A program made the translations under genes and the position numbers. The notes under the pieces were generated by a model. The model had not been told where the DNA came from. It did no database searches and worked only from the letters and a program-made list of their open reading frames with translations. Source: DATKAS01 sp963773315 (lineage in GTDB: Bacteria > Actinomycetota > Acidimicrobiia > Acidimicrobiales > DATKAS01). Taken from it: a stretch of DNA of 64,000 nucleotides. Below are positions 9,831 to 20,079 of the stretch, in pieces (the stretch's first letter is position 1; the number at the start of each line of letters is the position of its first letter). The DNA is taken from NCBI GenBank assembly GCA_963773315.1, contig CAVZAF010000003.1:310001-374000 (forward strand), written 5' to 3'.

Positions 9831-9882
9831 GCCCCTTCGCCCCACTTCGTGCCACTTTAAGCCCCACTCCCCCACACGTCAA
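9831..9882 (-). promoter_or_regulatory. dcw promoter with MraZ-type TGGGG boxes
   Basis: On the minus strand TTGACG (9882-9877), a 17-base spacer and TAAAGT (9859-9854) make a plausible sigma-70-type promoter about 115 bases before mraZ. Overlapping and following it is a run of TGGGG-like units spaced 8-12 bases apart, two of them in consecutive 10-mers ending CGAAG. Direct TGGGN repeats are the known MraZ operator, so self-regulation is likely. Confidence 0.65.
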
Positions 9883-9943
9883 CACCTTCCTCCTTCGGTG
9901 CTCAATGGGCGCGCGCGGGCGTCGGATAGGCCACGCGAGAAGG

Positions 9944-10574
9944 TCAGCGGCTGGTCAGCGCAGCGAGGAACGCGGCTTCGAGGCCGGCGAGGTCGGCGAC
10001 GCCAACGGCGACGCGATCGAGGCTGTCCGCCACTTCGCGCCACTCACCCGCAGCGAAGATGCGCGCGAGCTCGGTCGAGTCCCACGTGCGCAGCACCGCG
10101 CACTGGAAGCGCGCCCGCCACGCGTGCGCCGCTGCGAGATGCCGACGACCTTCGCGCCGTCGAGCAGCACCTCGCCCGGGCCGACGCCCGCGAAGCAGAT
10201 CGCGCTCGACCAGCGGCGTGCGGATCATCTGGCCGGTATGGACGACCCCGACGCCGAGCGCGTCACGCCACGTCTCGCCCAGCCAATGCGCGGCGCGGCC
10301 GACGTCGTCATCCCAGAGGGCATCGCCCCGCGGCAGCAGCACGTCGATCCACAGCACCTCGCCGGGGCGCACGAGCACGGCGCCGCCCCCACTCCGGCGG
10401 CGGCACACCTCGAGGCCCGCCACCTCGACCAACGGCTGCGCACTGCCGAGGACGAGCGCGGGAGCGGTCGCCTCGAGGATCCAGGCCGCCCGCTCGACTG
10501 GATCCGGAAGGTCTCGCGAGTGGAGCTCGGTTGCCGAGCCGGTCAGACCGCGCGACCGACCACGACCCGGTCAC
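9944..10574 (-). CDS. Lipoate-protein ligase A-like protein (three frameshifts)
   Basis: BPL/LplA/LipB-fold protein. The diagnostic stretch RRRSGGGAVLV is followed by LWIDVLLPRGD, as in octanoyl/lipoyl transferases and ligases. Two extra bases (near 10540 and 10195) and one missing base (near 10115) must be corrected to link SWSVAR, GSATELHSRDLPDP, GPGEVLLDGAKVVGISQRR and ARFQCAVLRTWD. The corrected protein is about 210 residues, and the putative GTG start overlaps the HNH gene stop (GTGA). The substrate is not determined: lipoate ligase, octanoyltransferase or a divergent paralogue. Confidence 0.65.
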
Positions 10575-11080
10575 GCGGACAGCGACGTGCGTGCCTCTAG
10601 GTAGGGAGCCCAGTTCTCGGGAACGCGCCCGACCGTCACGACGACCCACGCGAGCGCGCGCGGCGCGGACGGGCGACGAGCGAGGTGCATCGTCGTCTCC
10701 TCGAGGAGGCGGTCGCGCTTGCGGATGTTGCAGGCGCGGCATGCGGCCACGACGTTCTCCCACACGTGCTGGCCACCGCGGCTGCGCGGCATGACGTGGT
10801 CGATCGAGTCGGCGTGCTCACCGCAGTACTGGCAGCGGTGCTCGTCGCGGGCGAACACCGCGCGCCGGCTGAGCGTGCAACGACGTTGGAACGGCACCCG
10901 CACGAAGTAGCGCAGCCGGATCACCGACGGAACCGAGAGGCTCAGATGCTCGGACCGCATCAGCTCGCCGTCGGCATGGAGCACTTCGGCCTTGTCGTCG
11001 AGCACGAGGCACACCGCACGGCGCGCGGGCACGATGCAGAGGGGCTCATACGTGGCGTTCAGCACCAACGCACGGCCCAT
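10571..11080 (-). CDS. HNH endonuclease family protein
   Basis: About 169 residues, beginning MGRALVLNATYEPL, a start conserved in actinobacterial members of this family; the frame stays open upstream. The HNH fold is visible as RCQYCGEHADSIDHVMPRSRGG followed by WENVVAACRACN, where CxxC pairs hold zinc and DH/N are catalytic. Such single-domain HNH proteins are widespread housekeeping genes in Actinobacteria with unknown substrate. It overlaps the LplA-like gene by 4 bases. Confidence 0.85.
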   Translation of the reverse strand: MGRALVLNATYEPLCIVPARRAVCLVLDDKAEVLHADGELMRSEHLSLSVPSVIRLRYFVRVPFQRRCTLSRRAVFARDEHRCQYCGEHADSIDHVMPRSRGGQHVWENVVAACRACNIRKRDRLLEETTMHLARRPSAPRALAWVVVTVGRVPENWAPYLEARTSLSA

Positions 11081-11144
11081 GACGTCGGCCTTACCGAGAC
11101 CTTCTGCTGGGAGGGCCGCGCCCTTCGCCGTGCTGGACCTGTGC

Positions 11145-11378
11145 TCACGAGGTGACATCCTGCCACTCGCGACACCACGTGAGATACGAGATCACGTCCG
11201 TGGTCGCGGGTCTGTGACGGGGGTCGCCGTACTGCGTCTGCATGCGGAAGGCGAGGTAGTGCCGGTCGGGAACGGGCAGGAAAGGCGGGCGGTGCCACCA
11301 CCCGCGCGGCGTCAGCCGCACCCACTGGCGCAGCGCGGTCGACCAGAGGCGCGGACGGCGGACGACCGCGGCGATCAC
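11145..11378 (-). CDS. Small conserved actinobacterial protein, function unknown
   Basis: A 77-residue basic protein containing RPRLWSTALRQWVRL and RGWWHRPPFLPVPDRHYLAFR, a pattern I recognise from uncharacterised actinobacterial proteins that accompany housekeeping genes. It starts at a GTG overlapping the acyl-CoA dehydrogenase stop (GTGA), so it is probably co-translated. No catalytic motif or membrane segment is visible. Confidence 0.7.
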   Translation of the reverse strand: MIAAVVRRPRLWSTALRQWVRLTPRGWWHRPPFLPVPDRHYLAFRMQTQYGDPRHRPATTDVISYLTWCREWQDVTS

Positions 11379-12631
11379 ACGCGGTGCGCTTGCAGCTCGG
11401 CCCACGTGCCGGTGTCGGCGCGAGGTTCCTTCGGGAGGCCGAGCACCATCTCACCGAGGATGTTCCGCTGCACCTGGCTCGTGCCCGCGTAGATGGTGCC
11501 GGCACGCGCGGCAAGGAAGGTCTGCACCCACGAGTTCGAAGAGTTCGGCGCGCCGGGATCGTCGGTCTGGAACACGCTCGCCGGCTCGCGACCAGTCGGG
11601 GCAAGTGCATCGGCCCCGAGGATGTCGACGCTGAGCTCGGTGATGAGCTTGTGGTACTCGCTCCAGTACAGCTTCGAGATCGACGCGTCAGGCCCGGGGT
11701 GCTGGCCGGCGAGGAAGCGGGTGAGCACCCGCAGGCCGTTCCACCGCATGATCTCGACCTTCGTGTAGCACTCCGCGAGGCGCTGACGGATGACCGGATC
11801 GCGGTCGAGCCCGCGCTCACGAGCGAGCGCCATGAGACGGTCGACCTCCGCGCGAAAGCGCATCGGCATCGTGGCGGCTGCCTCGCCGCGCTCGTAGCCG
11901 AGCAACGTCATCGCGACGGCCCATCCGTTGTTGATCCCACCGAGCACGTTCTCCTTCGGGCACCGCGCGTCGGTGAAGAAGACCTCGTTGAACTCGGAGT
12001 CGCCCGTGATCATCTTGATGGGACGCACCTCGACACCTGGTTGGCGCATGTCGACGAGCATGAACGTGATGCCCTTGTGCTTCGACGCCTCGGTGTCGGT
12101 GCGCGTGAGCAAGAAGATGTGGTCGGCGAGATGACCCGACGACGTCCAGATCTTCTGTCCGTTGACCACGAACTCGTCGCCGTCGAGCACCGCGCGGCAC
12201 CCGAGGTTCGCGAGGTCCGATCCGGCGTTCGGCTCTGAGTATCCCTGGCACCAGACGTCGTCGCGGCTCAAGATCCGCGGGAGGTAGTGCTACTTCTGCT
12301 CTTCGCTGCCCCACTGCAAGATGGTGTTCCCGACCATCTGGATGCCGAACACGTCGTTGCTCACGCCAGACGGCACACCGGCCTTGGTGAACTCCTCGGC
12401 AACGATCACCTGCTCGAGCGCGCTGAGACCGGCGCCGCCGTACTGGGTCGGCCAACCGAGCGCGAGCATCCCGTTCTCGAAGAGGGTGCGGCGCCACTCG
12501 AGAGCGAAGTCGTTGACCGCGTCTCCCTCGAGCGCACCGGTTCCCTTCCAGCCCGCGGGCAAGTGCTCGGCGAGGAACGCCTGCACCTTCTCGCGGTAGG
12601 CCTCGGCTTCGGCGGAGTAGGTCGGCTGCAT
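11375..12631 (-). CDS. Acyl-CoA dehydrogenase, interrupted by in-frame TAG
   Basis: FAD-dependent acyl-CoA dehydrogenase of about 418 residues. It has the N-terminal helical domain, the FAD-contact segment WCQGYSEPNAGSDLA and the C-terminal helices with IYAGTSQVQRNIL. The reading frame is uninterrupted except for a single TAG at 12290-12292, after GSEEQK and before HYLPRIL, where a sense codon is expected; CAG to TAG would explain it. The Glu of the usual IYEGT motif is Ala here, as in some alpha/beta heterotetrameric FadE partners. It is either a recent nonsense mutant or a base-call error. Confidence 0.8.
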
Positions 12632-12640
12632 GCGCGCAGG

Positions 12641-13533
12641 TTACCCGTCGGTCACTCCGCCGAACTGAACCGCGCGCAAGCCGACCGCGGCAGCTCCGAC
12701 CAAGGGACCGTCTGCGCCTAGGCCACCAGGCACCACCGTCGGCTCGTGCAAGTACTCGATCCGCGCCGATCGCGATCGAGCTCGGCCTGTGCTGCCGCGA
12801 AGAACGGCGCGCCGAAGCCGAGAGCCACCGAGCCGGCAACCGTGGCAAGGCGAAGGTCGAGCAGTGCCATCACTGACGTCAGCGCACGCCCGAGGAGCAG
12901 CCCTGCCCGCTCGATCGTCTCGAGCGAGGCCGACTCGGGAGGAAGGCCGGTGATCGACCTGATCGACGGACCCGAGATGAGTGCTTCGAGACAACCCCGG
13001 CCCCCGCACACACACGGTCGTGCCGTCGGGCTCGACGACGACATGGCCGATGTGCCCCGCGTTGCCAGAGTCGCCGTCGAGGAGGCGACCGTCGACGACG
13101 ACTGCCGCCACCGACACCGGTCGACACGACCATGCCGATGTAGCTCCGCACGCCCTGGGCCGCGCCGCGCCAACCTTCGGCGAGCGCGAGCGCCTTGGCG
13201 TCGTTGTCGACGGCAGTCAGCAAGCCGACCCGATCTTCGACGCGACGACGCAGTGGGAAGCCGCGCCACTGGTGGATGTTCAGAGGTGACACCTCTTCAC
13301 CACCGGGCGTCATCGGCCCGCCGCACCCCACCCCGCACGCGACCGGGTGATGCCCACCGTCGGCGGCCGCACGAAGCGTCTCGTCGAGAAGGCCACCCAC
13401 CCTCGTGAACAGCGCTTCGGCGTCGGCGCCTTCGGTCGGCACCTCGCTGACGCCGCACCACCTCTCCGTCGAGGCTGATCAGGCCGGCTGCCAGCTTGGT
13501 GCCGCCGATGTCGAGCGCGACGAGGACGTCCAC
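12641..13533 (-). pseudogene. ROK-family sugar kinase, four frame breaks
   Basis: ROK (repressor, ORF, kinase) glucokinase-like protein. The ATP-binding start VALDIGGTK, the catalytic DND segment, GHIGHVVV and the zinc motif CVCGGRGCLEAL are all present, but in different frames. Breaks lie near 13460, 13120, 13025 (one extra base each) and near 12765 (one missing). Corrected length is about 297 residues from GTG 13533. No helix-turn-helix precedes it, so kinase rather than repressor. A second, intact ROK kinase sits at 32160-33170. It may be genuinely broken or merely mis-sequenced. Confidence 0.75.
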
Positions 13534-13638
13534 GCGGCAGGAACGTACTGCCGCGACGGCCGTTCGGAGCACGGCAGGCCTACGCTGGCTGTTTCCGTCC
13601 GTCCCTTTGCAGACGATCACGGCAGGAGAGCACGCCTC

Positions 13639-14637
<999 letters not shown>

Positions 14638-14641
14638 CCAG

Positions 14642-15863
14642 ATGATCACCCGGGCAGGGTGGGCCGCCCTCGCCTCCGCGCTCGCGCTCGTGATCTGCGC
14701 CCGCGTCTTCGGGATCTACGAGCTGTACGTCGTCGGTGCCGCGGTCGCCGCCCTCGTCATCGTGTCGCTCATCACGGTGCGGGCGACGAGGCTCCGCCTC
14801 GAGGTCGCGCGTGAGGTCGTGCCCGTGAAGGTGCACGCGGGCAGCGACGCGCGTGTCGAGGTCCGCGCGACGAACCTGGCCCGACGCCGCAGCCCGATGC
14901 TCCGGCTGCGGGATCCCGTGTCGGGCACCCGCGGCGCCCTGCTGCATCTCGCGCCGCTCTCGCCAGGAGGACGGGCGCGCGCTGCCTACCGGCTCCCCAC
15001 GGCCAAGCGCGGCGTGGTCAGCATCGGCCCGCTCACGGTCCAGATCTCCGATCCGTTCGGTCTCACCGCCGTCACGACCGCCGCGGCTGCCGCCACGGAT
15101 CTCACCGTGTACCCGCACGTCGACACGATTCGTTCGCTCTCACAAACCCACGGCCGCGATCCGCACGCGGGCGCCGATCACCCCAACGCGCTCGGTCGCC
15201 TCGGCGAGGACTTCTACGCGCTTCGCCCCTACGTGGTGGGCGACGACCTGCGTCGAGTGCATTGGCCGTCGACGGCTCGCCACGACGAGCTGATGGTGCG
15301 CCAGGACGAGCTGCCCTGGCAGGGACGCGCGACCGTGCTGCTCGACGTGCGACGGGGCGCGCACACTCCCGACAGCCTCGAGCAATCGATCTCGGCCGCG
15401 GCCAGCATCATCACCGCGTGCTGGCGAGAAGCGCGACCTCGCGCGGCTGCTCGTCACCGACGGCACCGACACGGGATTCGCCGCGGGCCACGCGCACGTC
15501 GAGGCGATCATGGAGTACCTCGCGACCGTGTCGCTGAGCGGCACCGCGTCGATGCGCGCGGTGATCGAGTCGCTGGCGCGCACCGCGGGCGGGGGCGGCG
15601 CGCTCGTCGTCCTGGTCGCGAACGTCCCGACCGCGGAGATGGATGCCTTCGTGCGGCTTCGTCGCCGGTTCTCGTCCGTGATCGTCGTCGCGTTCGGTGA
15701 CCGTCCGAAGGGCGAGCCGAAGATGGGCTCACGCGATGGCTCGACGAACGTCATCGTCGTCGGCAAGGACACGACGTTCCCCGAGCAGTGGGACCTCGCG
15801 ATGAGGCCGCACGTGCGGTCCACCCTCGTGCGCACGCTCGCCACGGGAGCGGCAGCGGAATGA
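14642..15863 (+). CDS. DUF58 membrane protein (one frameshift)
   Basis: Partner of MoxR. Two N-terminal membrane segments (about residues 5-45) precede a beta-rich region and the DUF58 signature GRLGEDFYALRPYVVGDD with VHWPSTARHDELMVRQ, then a vWA-like domain. One extra base near 15432 (after CWRE, before RDLARLLVTDG) breaks the frame. The corrected protein has about 406 residues. Its stop overlaps the transglutaminase start by 4 bases (ATGA). Confidence 0.88.
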
Positions 15864-18154
15864 GCCGGTCTCGCGTCACCCGCACCTCGGCCGAGCTCGC
15901 GCTCGTGGCCGTGTCGCTCGCGAACGTGGTCGGGTTCATCCGCGTGTTCGCGGACTTCACCTTCCTCCCTGTGCTCGCCACGACGGTGGTCGCTGCGCAT
16001 CTTCTCGCAGTCGGCTGCCGCCGCCTCGGCTGGGGCACGATCGTGTCGTGCGTCGTGTCTGCGGGCGGACTCGCGATCGCCGCCCCGCTGTTGCTCGTCC
16101 GCGACACCACTTGGTACGGGCTGCCCACGCACCTCTCGTGGACCACGATCCGGCTCGAGCTCGTCGACGCGTGGCACCAGTTCTCCACGGTGAAGGCGCC
16201 GGTGCCTGGTGAGGCCGGGTTCCTCGCCGCCGCGCTGATCGCCGTGTGGATCGCGGCTTGGCTCGCCGACACGTTCGCGTTCCGCTTCGACGCCCTCATC
16301 GAGGCCATCGTGCCGACGGCGGGCGTGTTCCTGTTCGTCTCGGTGCTCGCTCGCCCCGACTACCGGCTCGTGTCGTGCGCGCTGTACCTCCTCGCGGTCT
16401 TCGCATTCGTCGCGATGCACCGGGCCTGGCTCGACGAGCGCTCCCCGGGATGGCTCGCCGACAGCTCGGGCTCGATCGCGCCCACCGTGCTGCGCACCAC
16501 GTTGAAGGTCGGCGCGGTCGCGGTCGTCGCCGCGCTCGTGCTCGGGCCCGCGCTGCCCGGCGCCGGCGAGGCGCCTCTCTGGAATCTCGACACGGGCGGT
16601 GGGGGCGGCACCAGGGTGACGCTGAGCCCGCTCGTCGACATCCGAGGCCGGCTCGTCGACCAGACGAACCAGGTCGCGTTCCAGGTGACGAGCCCGACTC
16701 CCTCCTACTGGCGGCTCACGGCCCTCGACACGTTCGACGGCAAGATCTGGTCGTCGGAGTCGAAGTACACGGGCGTGTCGGGTGACCTCCCTCGAACGGC
16801 AGCACCGATCACGACCGGCGAGACCGTGGTGCAGACGTTCACCATCAAGGACCTGTCATCGATCTGGCTGCCCGCCGCGTTCGCTCCGATCAACGTGAGC
16901 GGCGGCGGGAACGTCGGCTTCGACGTCGACTCGGCGAGCCTCATCACCGACAAGCAGTCCGCCCAAGGGCTGACCTATCAGGTCACGTCGGTGATCCCGA
17001 ACCTTCAGCCTTCGCAGCTGCAGAGCGCTGACACGATCTCGATCAGCCCCGAGCTGAAGCAGCGCTATCTGCAGCTGCCGCGCGACTACCCGCAAAAGCT
17101 CCACGATCAGGCGGTCGCGATCACCGGAAACGCGTCATCCGAATACGAGCGCGCGCTCGCGCTGCAGAGCTTCTTCCGCGACAACTTCACCTACGACCTG
17201 TCGGTGCGAGCGGGCCACGGCGAGGACGCGATCGAGAGCTTCCTCAAGCAGCGTCGTGGCTACTGCGAGCAGTTCGCCGGAACGTACGCGGCGTTCGCTC
17301 GTTCGATCGGCCTGCCCGCCCGCGTCGCGGTCGGGTTCACGCCGGGAGAGCTGACCAACGGCGTGTACGTCGTGCGAGGGGAGTTCGCGCACGCGTGGCC
17401 CGAGGTGTACTTCGAGGGCTTCGGATGGGTGCCGTTCGAGCCGACGCCGGGACGTGGCGCGCCGGGAGCCGAGAGCTACACGCACGTCGCGCCGCAGCAG
17501 GCTGGCACCGCCGACTCGGCGACGAACGACGCGACCGCGACGACCGCCGAGCCGGGCGGCGCGTCGCCGACGGTGTCGATCCCGACGGGTGAAGAGCTCG
17601 CCGGCCTGATCCCCGGTGGCGGAGGCAACGTCAACGCGGTGGGTCCCGCCGGTGCTCACCGGCCGTCGGTCTGGCCGCACCGGTTGCTCGTCGCGCTCGT
17701 CGCGGTGCTCGTGTTCGGCCTTCTCTGGATCATCGTCGTGCCACTCGCCCGACGCCGGCAGCGCCACAACCGCCGCAAGGCCGCGACGACACCGTCGGCC
17801 CGGGTGCTCGTCGCGTGGGAAGAAGCAGCCGAAGCGTTCTCGATCGCGGGCATCCCGCCCAAGGGCCCCGAGACCTACCGGGAGTTCGCCCGGCGCGCCT
17901 CGACGGCGACGCCTGTGCCGCGTTCCGCGATGCGTGCCTTGGCCGACGACGCTTCAGCAGCGCAGTTCTCGGGCGACCCGCTGCCCGAAGATGTCGCCGA
18001 GCGAGCCGAGGCCACCGTGACCGAGATCGAGGCCGCGCTCAACGGGTCGACGCCCGTCGCCCGCAAGGTGCTCGGAAAGTTCGATCCTCGACCGCTGCGC
18101 AAGCCCGCGGCGAAGCGCAAGGTGCAGGAGGCGGAGCACCCCGTCAGGGTGTGA
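15860..18154 (+). CDS. Transglutaminase-like membrane protein (DUF3488 type)
   Basis: 764-residue protein with five to seven N-terminal membrane helices, a large extracytoplasmic transglutaminase-like domain and one more helix near residue 620, followed by a cytoplasmic DUF4129-like tail. The catalytic Cys is in RRGYCEQFAGT and the His in FAHAWPEVYF. The third position is WVPFEPT, with Glu where classical transglutaminases have Asp, as is common in this family. Third gene of the moxR operon; substrate unknown. Confidence 0.9.
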   Translation: MSRSRVTRTSAELALVAVSLANVVGFIRVFADFTFLPVLATTVVAAHLLAVGCRRLGWGTIVSCVVSAGGLAIAAPLLLVRDTTWYGLPTHLSWTTIRLELVDAWHQFSTVKAPVPGEAGFLAAALIAVWIAAWLADTFAFRFDALIEAIVPTAGVFLFVSVLARPDYRLVSCALYLLAVFAFVAMHRAWLDERSPGWLADSSGSIAPTVLRTTLKVGAVAVVAALVLGPALPGAGEAPLWNLDTGGGGGTRVTLSPLVDIRGRLVDQTNQVAFQVTSPTPSYWRLTALDTFDGKIWSSESKYTGVSGDLPRTAAPITTGETVVQTFTIKDLSSIWLPAAFAPINVSGGGNVGFDVDSASLITDKQSAQGLTYQVTSVIPNLQPSQLQSADTISISPELKQRYLQLPRDYPQKLHDQAVAITGNASSEYERALALQSFFRDNFTYDLSVRAGHGEDAIESFLKQRRGYCEQFAGTYAAFARSIGLPARVAVGFTPGELTNGVYVVRGEFAHAWPEVYFEGFGWVPFEPTPGRGAPGAESYTHVAPQQAGTADSATNDATATTAEPGGASPTVSIPTGEELAGLIPGGGGNVNAVGPAGAHRPSVWPHRLLVALVAVLVFGLLWIIVVPLARRRQRHNRRKAATTPSARVLVAWEEAAEAFSIAGIPPKGPETYREFARRASTATPVPRSAMRALADDASAAQFSGDPLPEDVAERAEATVTEIEAALNGSTPVARKVLGKFDPRPLRKPAAKRKVQEAEHPVRV

Positions 18155-18172
18155 AGCGCTCGCGCTTCACTG
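18153..18172 (+). terminator. 8-bp hairpin after transglutaminase
   Basis: GTGAAGCG, a CTCG tetraloop and CGCTTCAC form a perfect stem starting at the stop codon of the transglutaminase gene. There is no obvious U tract, so Rho-dependent or structural termination is more likely than intrinsic. The 12-mer GTCAGGGTGTGA occurs on both sides of the hairpin. Confidence 0.45.
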
Positions 18173-18187
18173 TCAGGGTGTGAGCAG

Positions 18188-18281
18188 CGGCGGCGCAATG
18201 CGCCGCCGGGTGCGCGAAGCAACGCTTGTCGAGCGAAGCGAGCAGGAGCCGGTGGAAGCGAAGCGGACGACGGCGACGAGG
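18188..18281. repeat. Dispersed intergenic repeat, copy 1
   Basis: About 94 bases with a GGCGGCGC/GCGCCGCC hairpin at one end and the shared block GTCGAGCGAAGCGAGCAG in the middle. It matches 30323-30415 at roughly 80% by eye. It lies between convergent genes, about 30 bases past the stop of the DUF3040 gene on the minus strand. Confidence 0.75.
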
Positions 18282-18297
18282 ACTATTCGGGCTTGAG

Positions 18298-18318
18298 CGA
18301 GTGAGCTTCGCTCACTCG
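18298..18318. terminator. 9-bp hairpin between convergent genes
   Basis: CGAGTGAGC, loop TTC and GCTCACTCG form a perfect stem overlapping the stop codon of the DUF3040 gene. It could serve the minus-strand gene and the plus-strand moxR operon alike. No U tract is seen. Confidence 0.45.
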
Positions 18319-18692
18319 TCGCGCTTGAAGCGATCGCGCATGCGCTGGCCCGCGTTGCCGAACGCGTCACGCACGCCCTTGGCTCGCATCGAGCGAGTCA
18401 TCTGCTCCATGCCGGCTTTGCCGAGCTTGCGCGCGTTGCGCTCGATGAAGAGCAGCGCCACCAACATGATGACGACGCCGACGAACGCCAGCAGGAAGTG
18501 CACCGACAGCGTGAGCAGCAACATGACGACGCCGCCGAGGAACAGCAGCACGCCCCACTTGATGTTGCGGAAGGCGTGGCGGTAGATCGTCGTTTGGCTG
18601 ACAGAGCGCGCGAAGTCGGGGTCGGACTCGTAGAACTGCTGCTCGATCTGATGGAGGATGCGCTGTTCGTCTTCAGAAAGCGGCACGCTCAC
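18312..18692 (-). CDS. DUF3040 membrane protein
   Basis: 126-residue actinobacterial protein of the DUF3040 family. The N-terminal segment MSVPLSEDEQRILHQIEQQFYESDP is charged; residues 45-90 form two closely spaced membrane helices; the tail is basic. It starts at a GTG with AAGGGG upstream. Function unknown; in other Actinobacteria members often sit near cell-wall and polymerase IV genes, as dinB does here. Confidence 0.85.
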   Translation of the reverse strand: MSVPLSEDEQRILHQIEQQFYESDPDFARSVSQTTIYRHAFRNIKWGVLLFLGGVVMLLLTLSVHFLLAFVGVVIMLVALLFIERNARKLGKAGMEQMTRSMRAKGVRDAFGNAGQRMRDRFKRDE

Positions 18693-18786
18693 AACCCCTT
18701 GGGCCTTCGACGGTCGGCCCGGCGGCCGCCCGCCTCGTCATCTTCGCATAGGGAGGATCGGCCGACAACGCGTGCCCCTTACGTTT

Positions 18787-20067
18787 TCACGACGGCTTCT
18801 GGCCGCCCCGGTCCTCTGATACGCCGTCTGGTCCCCACTGCTGGGCGCCGCGGCGGGCGACGCGCACCCCGCCTGGGCCTGCCAGGCTCGCCGGAGCGAT
18901 CGCCTCGGCCCCGAACTTGCGGCGGATCGCGTCGATCGCCTCGCTCGCCTGATCCCACGACCCGTCATCGTCCCCATCGATCCCGAGCGTGAGCTGTTCG
19001 ACCTCCTTGCTCGAGAGCCCCGAAACGCTGACTCCCAGCAAACGCACACCTGACGCCACGTCGACCTCTCGCAGCAACGCGGTCGCGGCGTGGAGGATCA
19101 CGGGGCCGGTGTCGACAGCATGAGCCACGGTGGAAGCCCTCGTGATGGTGCGGAAGTCATGGAAGCGCAACTTGATGGTGATCGTCCGACCGCGCACGCT
19201 GGCCGCGCGAAGCCGGCTCGCGACCGAATCACACAAGCGCACGAGCTCACGCTCGAGCGTCTCGTGCGTGTGGAGGTCGGACGGGAAGGTTTCCTCGTGG
19301 CCGACGGACTTGAGCGGTCGGTCGGGCTCGACCGGGCGGTCGTCGATGCCGTTCGCCAGATGGTGGAGGTGTCGGCCGTTCGTCTGGCCGAGCGCCCCGA
19401 CGAGCGACACCTCGGGCAGCGCAGCGAGGTCTCCCACGGTCGAGACGCCGAGCCGGCGCAGCCGTTCGAGCGTCGCGGGCCCGACTCCCCAGAGCGCCTG
19501 CACCGGATGGCCCTGCAAGAACCCGAGCTCGTCCTGCGAGGCGACGACCACCACTCCGGGGCCGGGCCGGACGCCGGCGGGGCTCACCTTCGGCTTCGCA
19601 GCCTCGGACGCGAGCTTCGCGACCAACTTCGTGCTTGCGACGCCGACCGAGCAGGCGAGGCCGAGCCGTTCGCTCACCTCGGACCGGACCTGGGCCGCGA
19701 TCTCGCCGCCGGACCCGAGCCGGCGGCGCGCTCCGGTCACGTCGAGGAAGGCCTCGTCCAGCGCGATCGGCTCGACGAGCGGCGTCACCGCGTGGAAGAT
19801 CTCGTGCACCTGCGCACTCGTGTCCGAGTAGAGCTGGTAGTCGCCGCGCAGGAAGAGCGCGTGCGGGCACAGCCGCTTCGCCCGCACTGAGGGCATCGCG
19901 GAGAACACGCCGTGCACGCGGGCTTCGTATGACGCGGCCGCGACGACGCCGCGCTCCCCCGAACCACCGACGATGACGGGCCGGCCGGCGAGCGACGGGT
20001 TGCGTCGCACCTCGCACGCCACGAAGAACGCATCCATGTCGACGTGCAGGATGGTGCGTTCGCTCAA
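18787..20067 (-). CDS. dinB: DNA polymerase IV (DinB), Y-family
   Basis: Error-prone lesion-bypass polymerase of 426 residues. The palm begins ILHVDMDAFFVACE with the first catalytic Asp, and SYEARVHGVFSAMP and the acidic pair in IALDEAFLDV complete the site. HhH and little-finger domains follow. The start is TTG 20067; 12 bases separate it from the NUDIX gene upstream. No canonical beta-clamp-binding peptide was recognised at the C-terminus. No LexA box is visible upstream. Confidence 0.94.
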   Translation of the reverse strand: MSERTILHVDMDAFFVACEVRRNPSLAGRPVIVGGSGERGVVAAASYEARVHGVFSAMPSVRAKRLCPHALFLRGDYQLYSDTSAQVHEIFHAVTPLVEPIALDEAFLDVTGARRRLGSGGEIAAQVRSEVSERLGLACSVGVASTKLVAKLASEAAKPKVSPAGVRPGPGVVVVASQDELGFLQGHPVQALWGVGPATLERLRRLGVSTVGDLAALPEVSLVGALGQTNGRHLHHLANGIDDRPVEPDRPLKSVGHEETFPSDLHTHETLERELVRLCDSVASRLRAASVRGRTITIKLRFHDFRTITRASTVAHAVDTGPVILHAATALLREVDVASGVRLLGVSVSGLSSKEVEQLTLGIDGDDDGSWDQASEAIDAIRRKFGAEAIAPASLAGPGGVRVARRGAQQWGPDGVSEDRGGQKPS

Positions 20068-20079
20068 CGGCGCCTCACC

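Noticed and set aside
9896..9920. Further copy of the ftsL-ftsI repeat (GTGCTCAATGGGC)
   Set aside because: Similarity covers about a dozen bases and could be chance in this composition.
12290..12292. Pyrrolysine or amber read-through in the acyl-CoA dehydrogenase
   Set aside because: No downstream insertion element or suppressor gene is visible, and a single substitution explains the stop.
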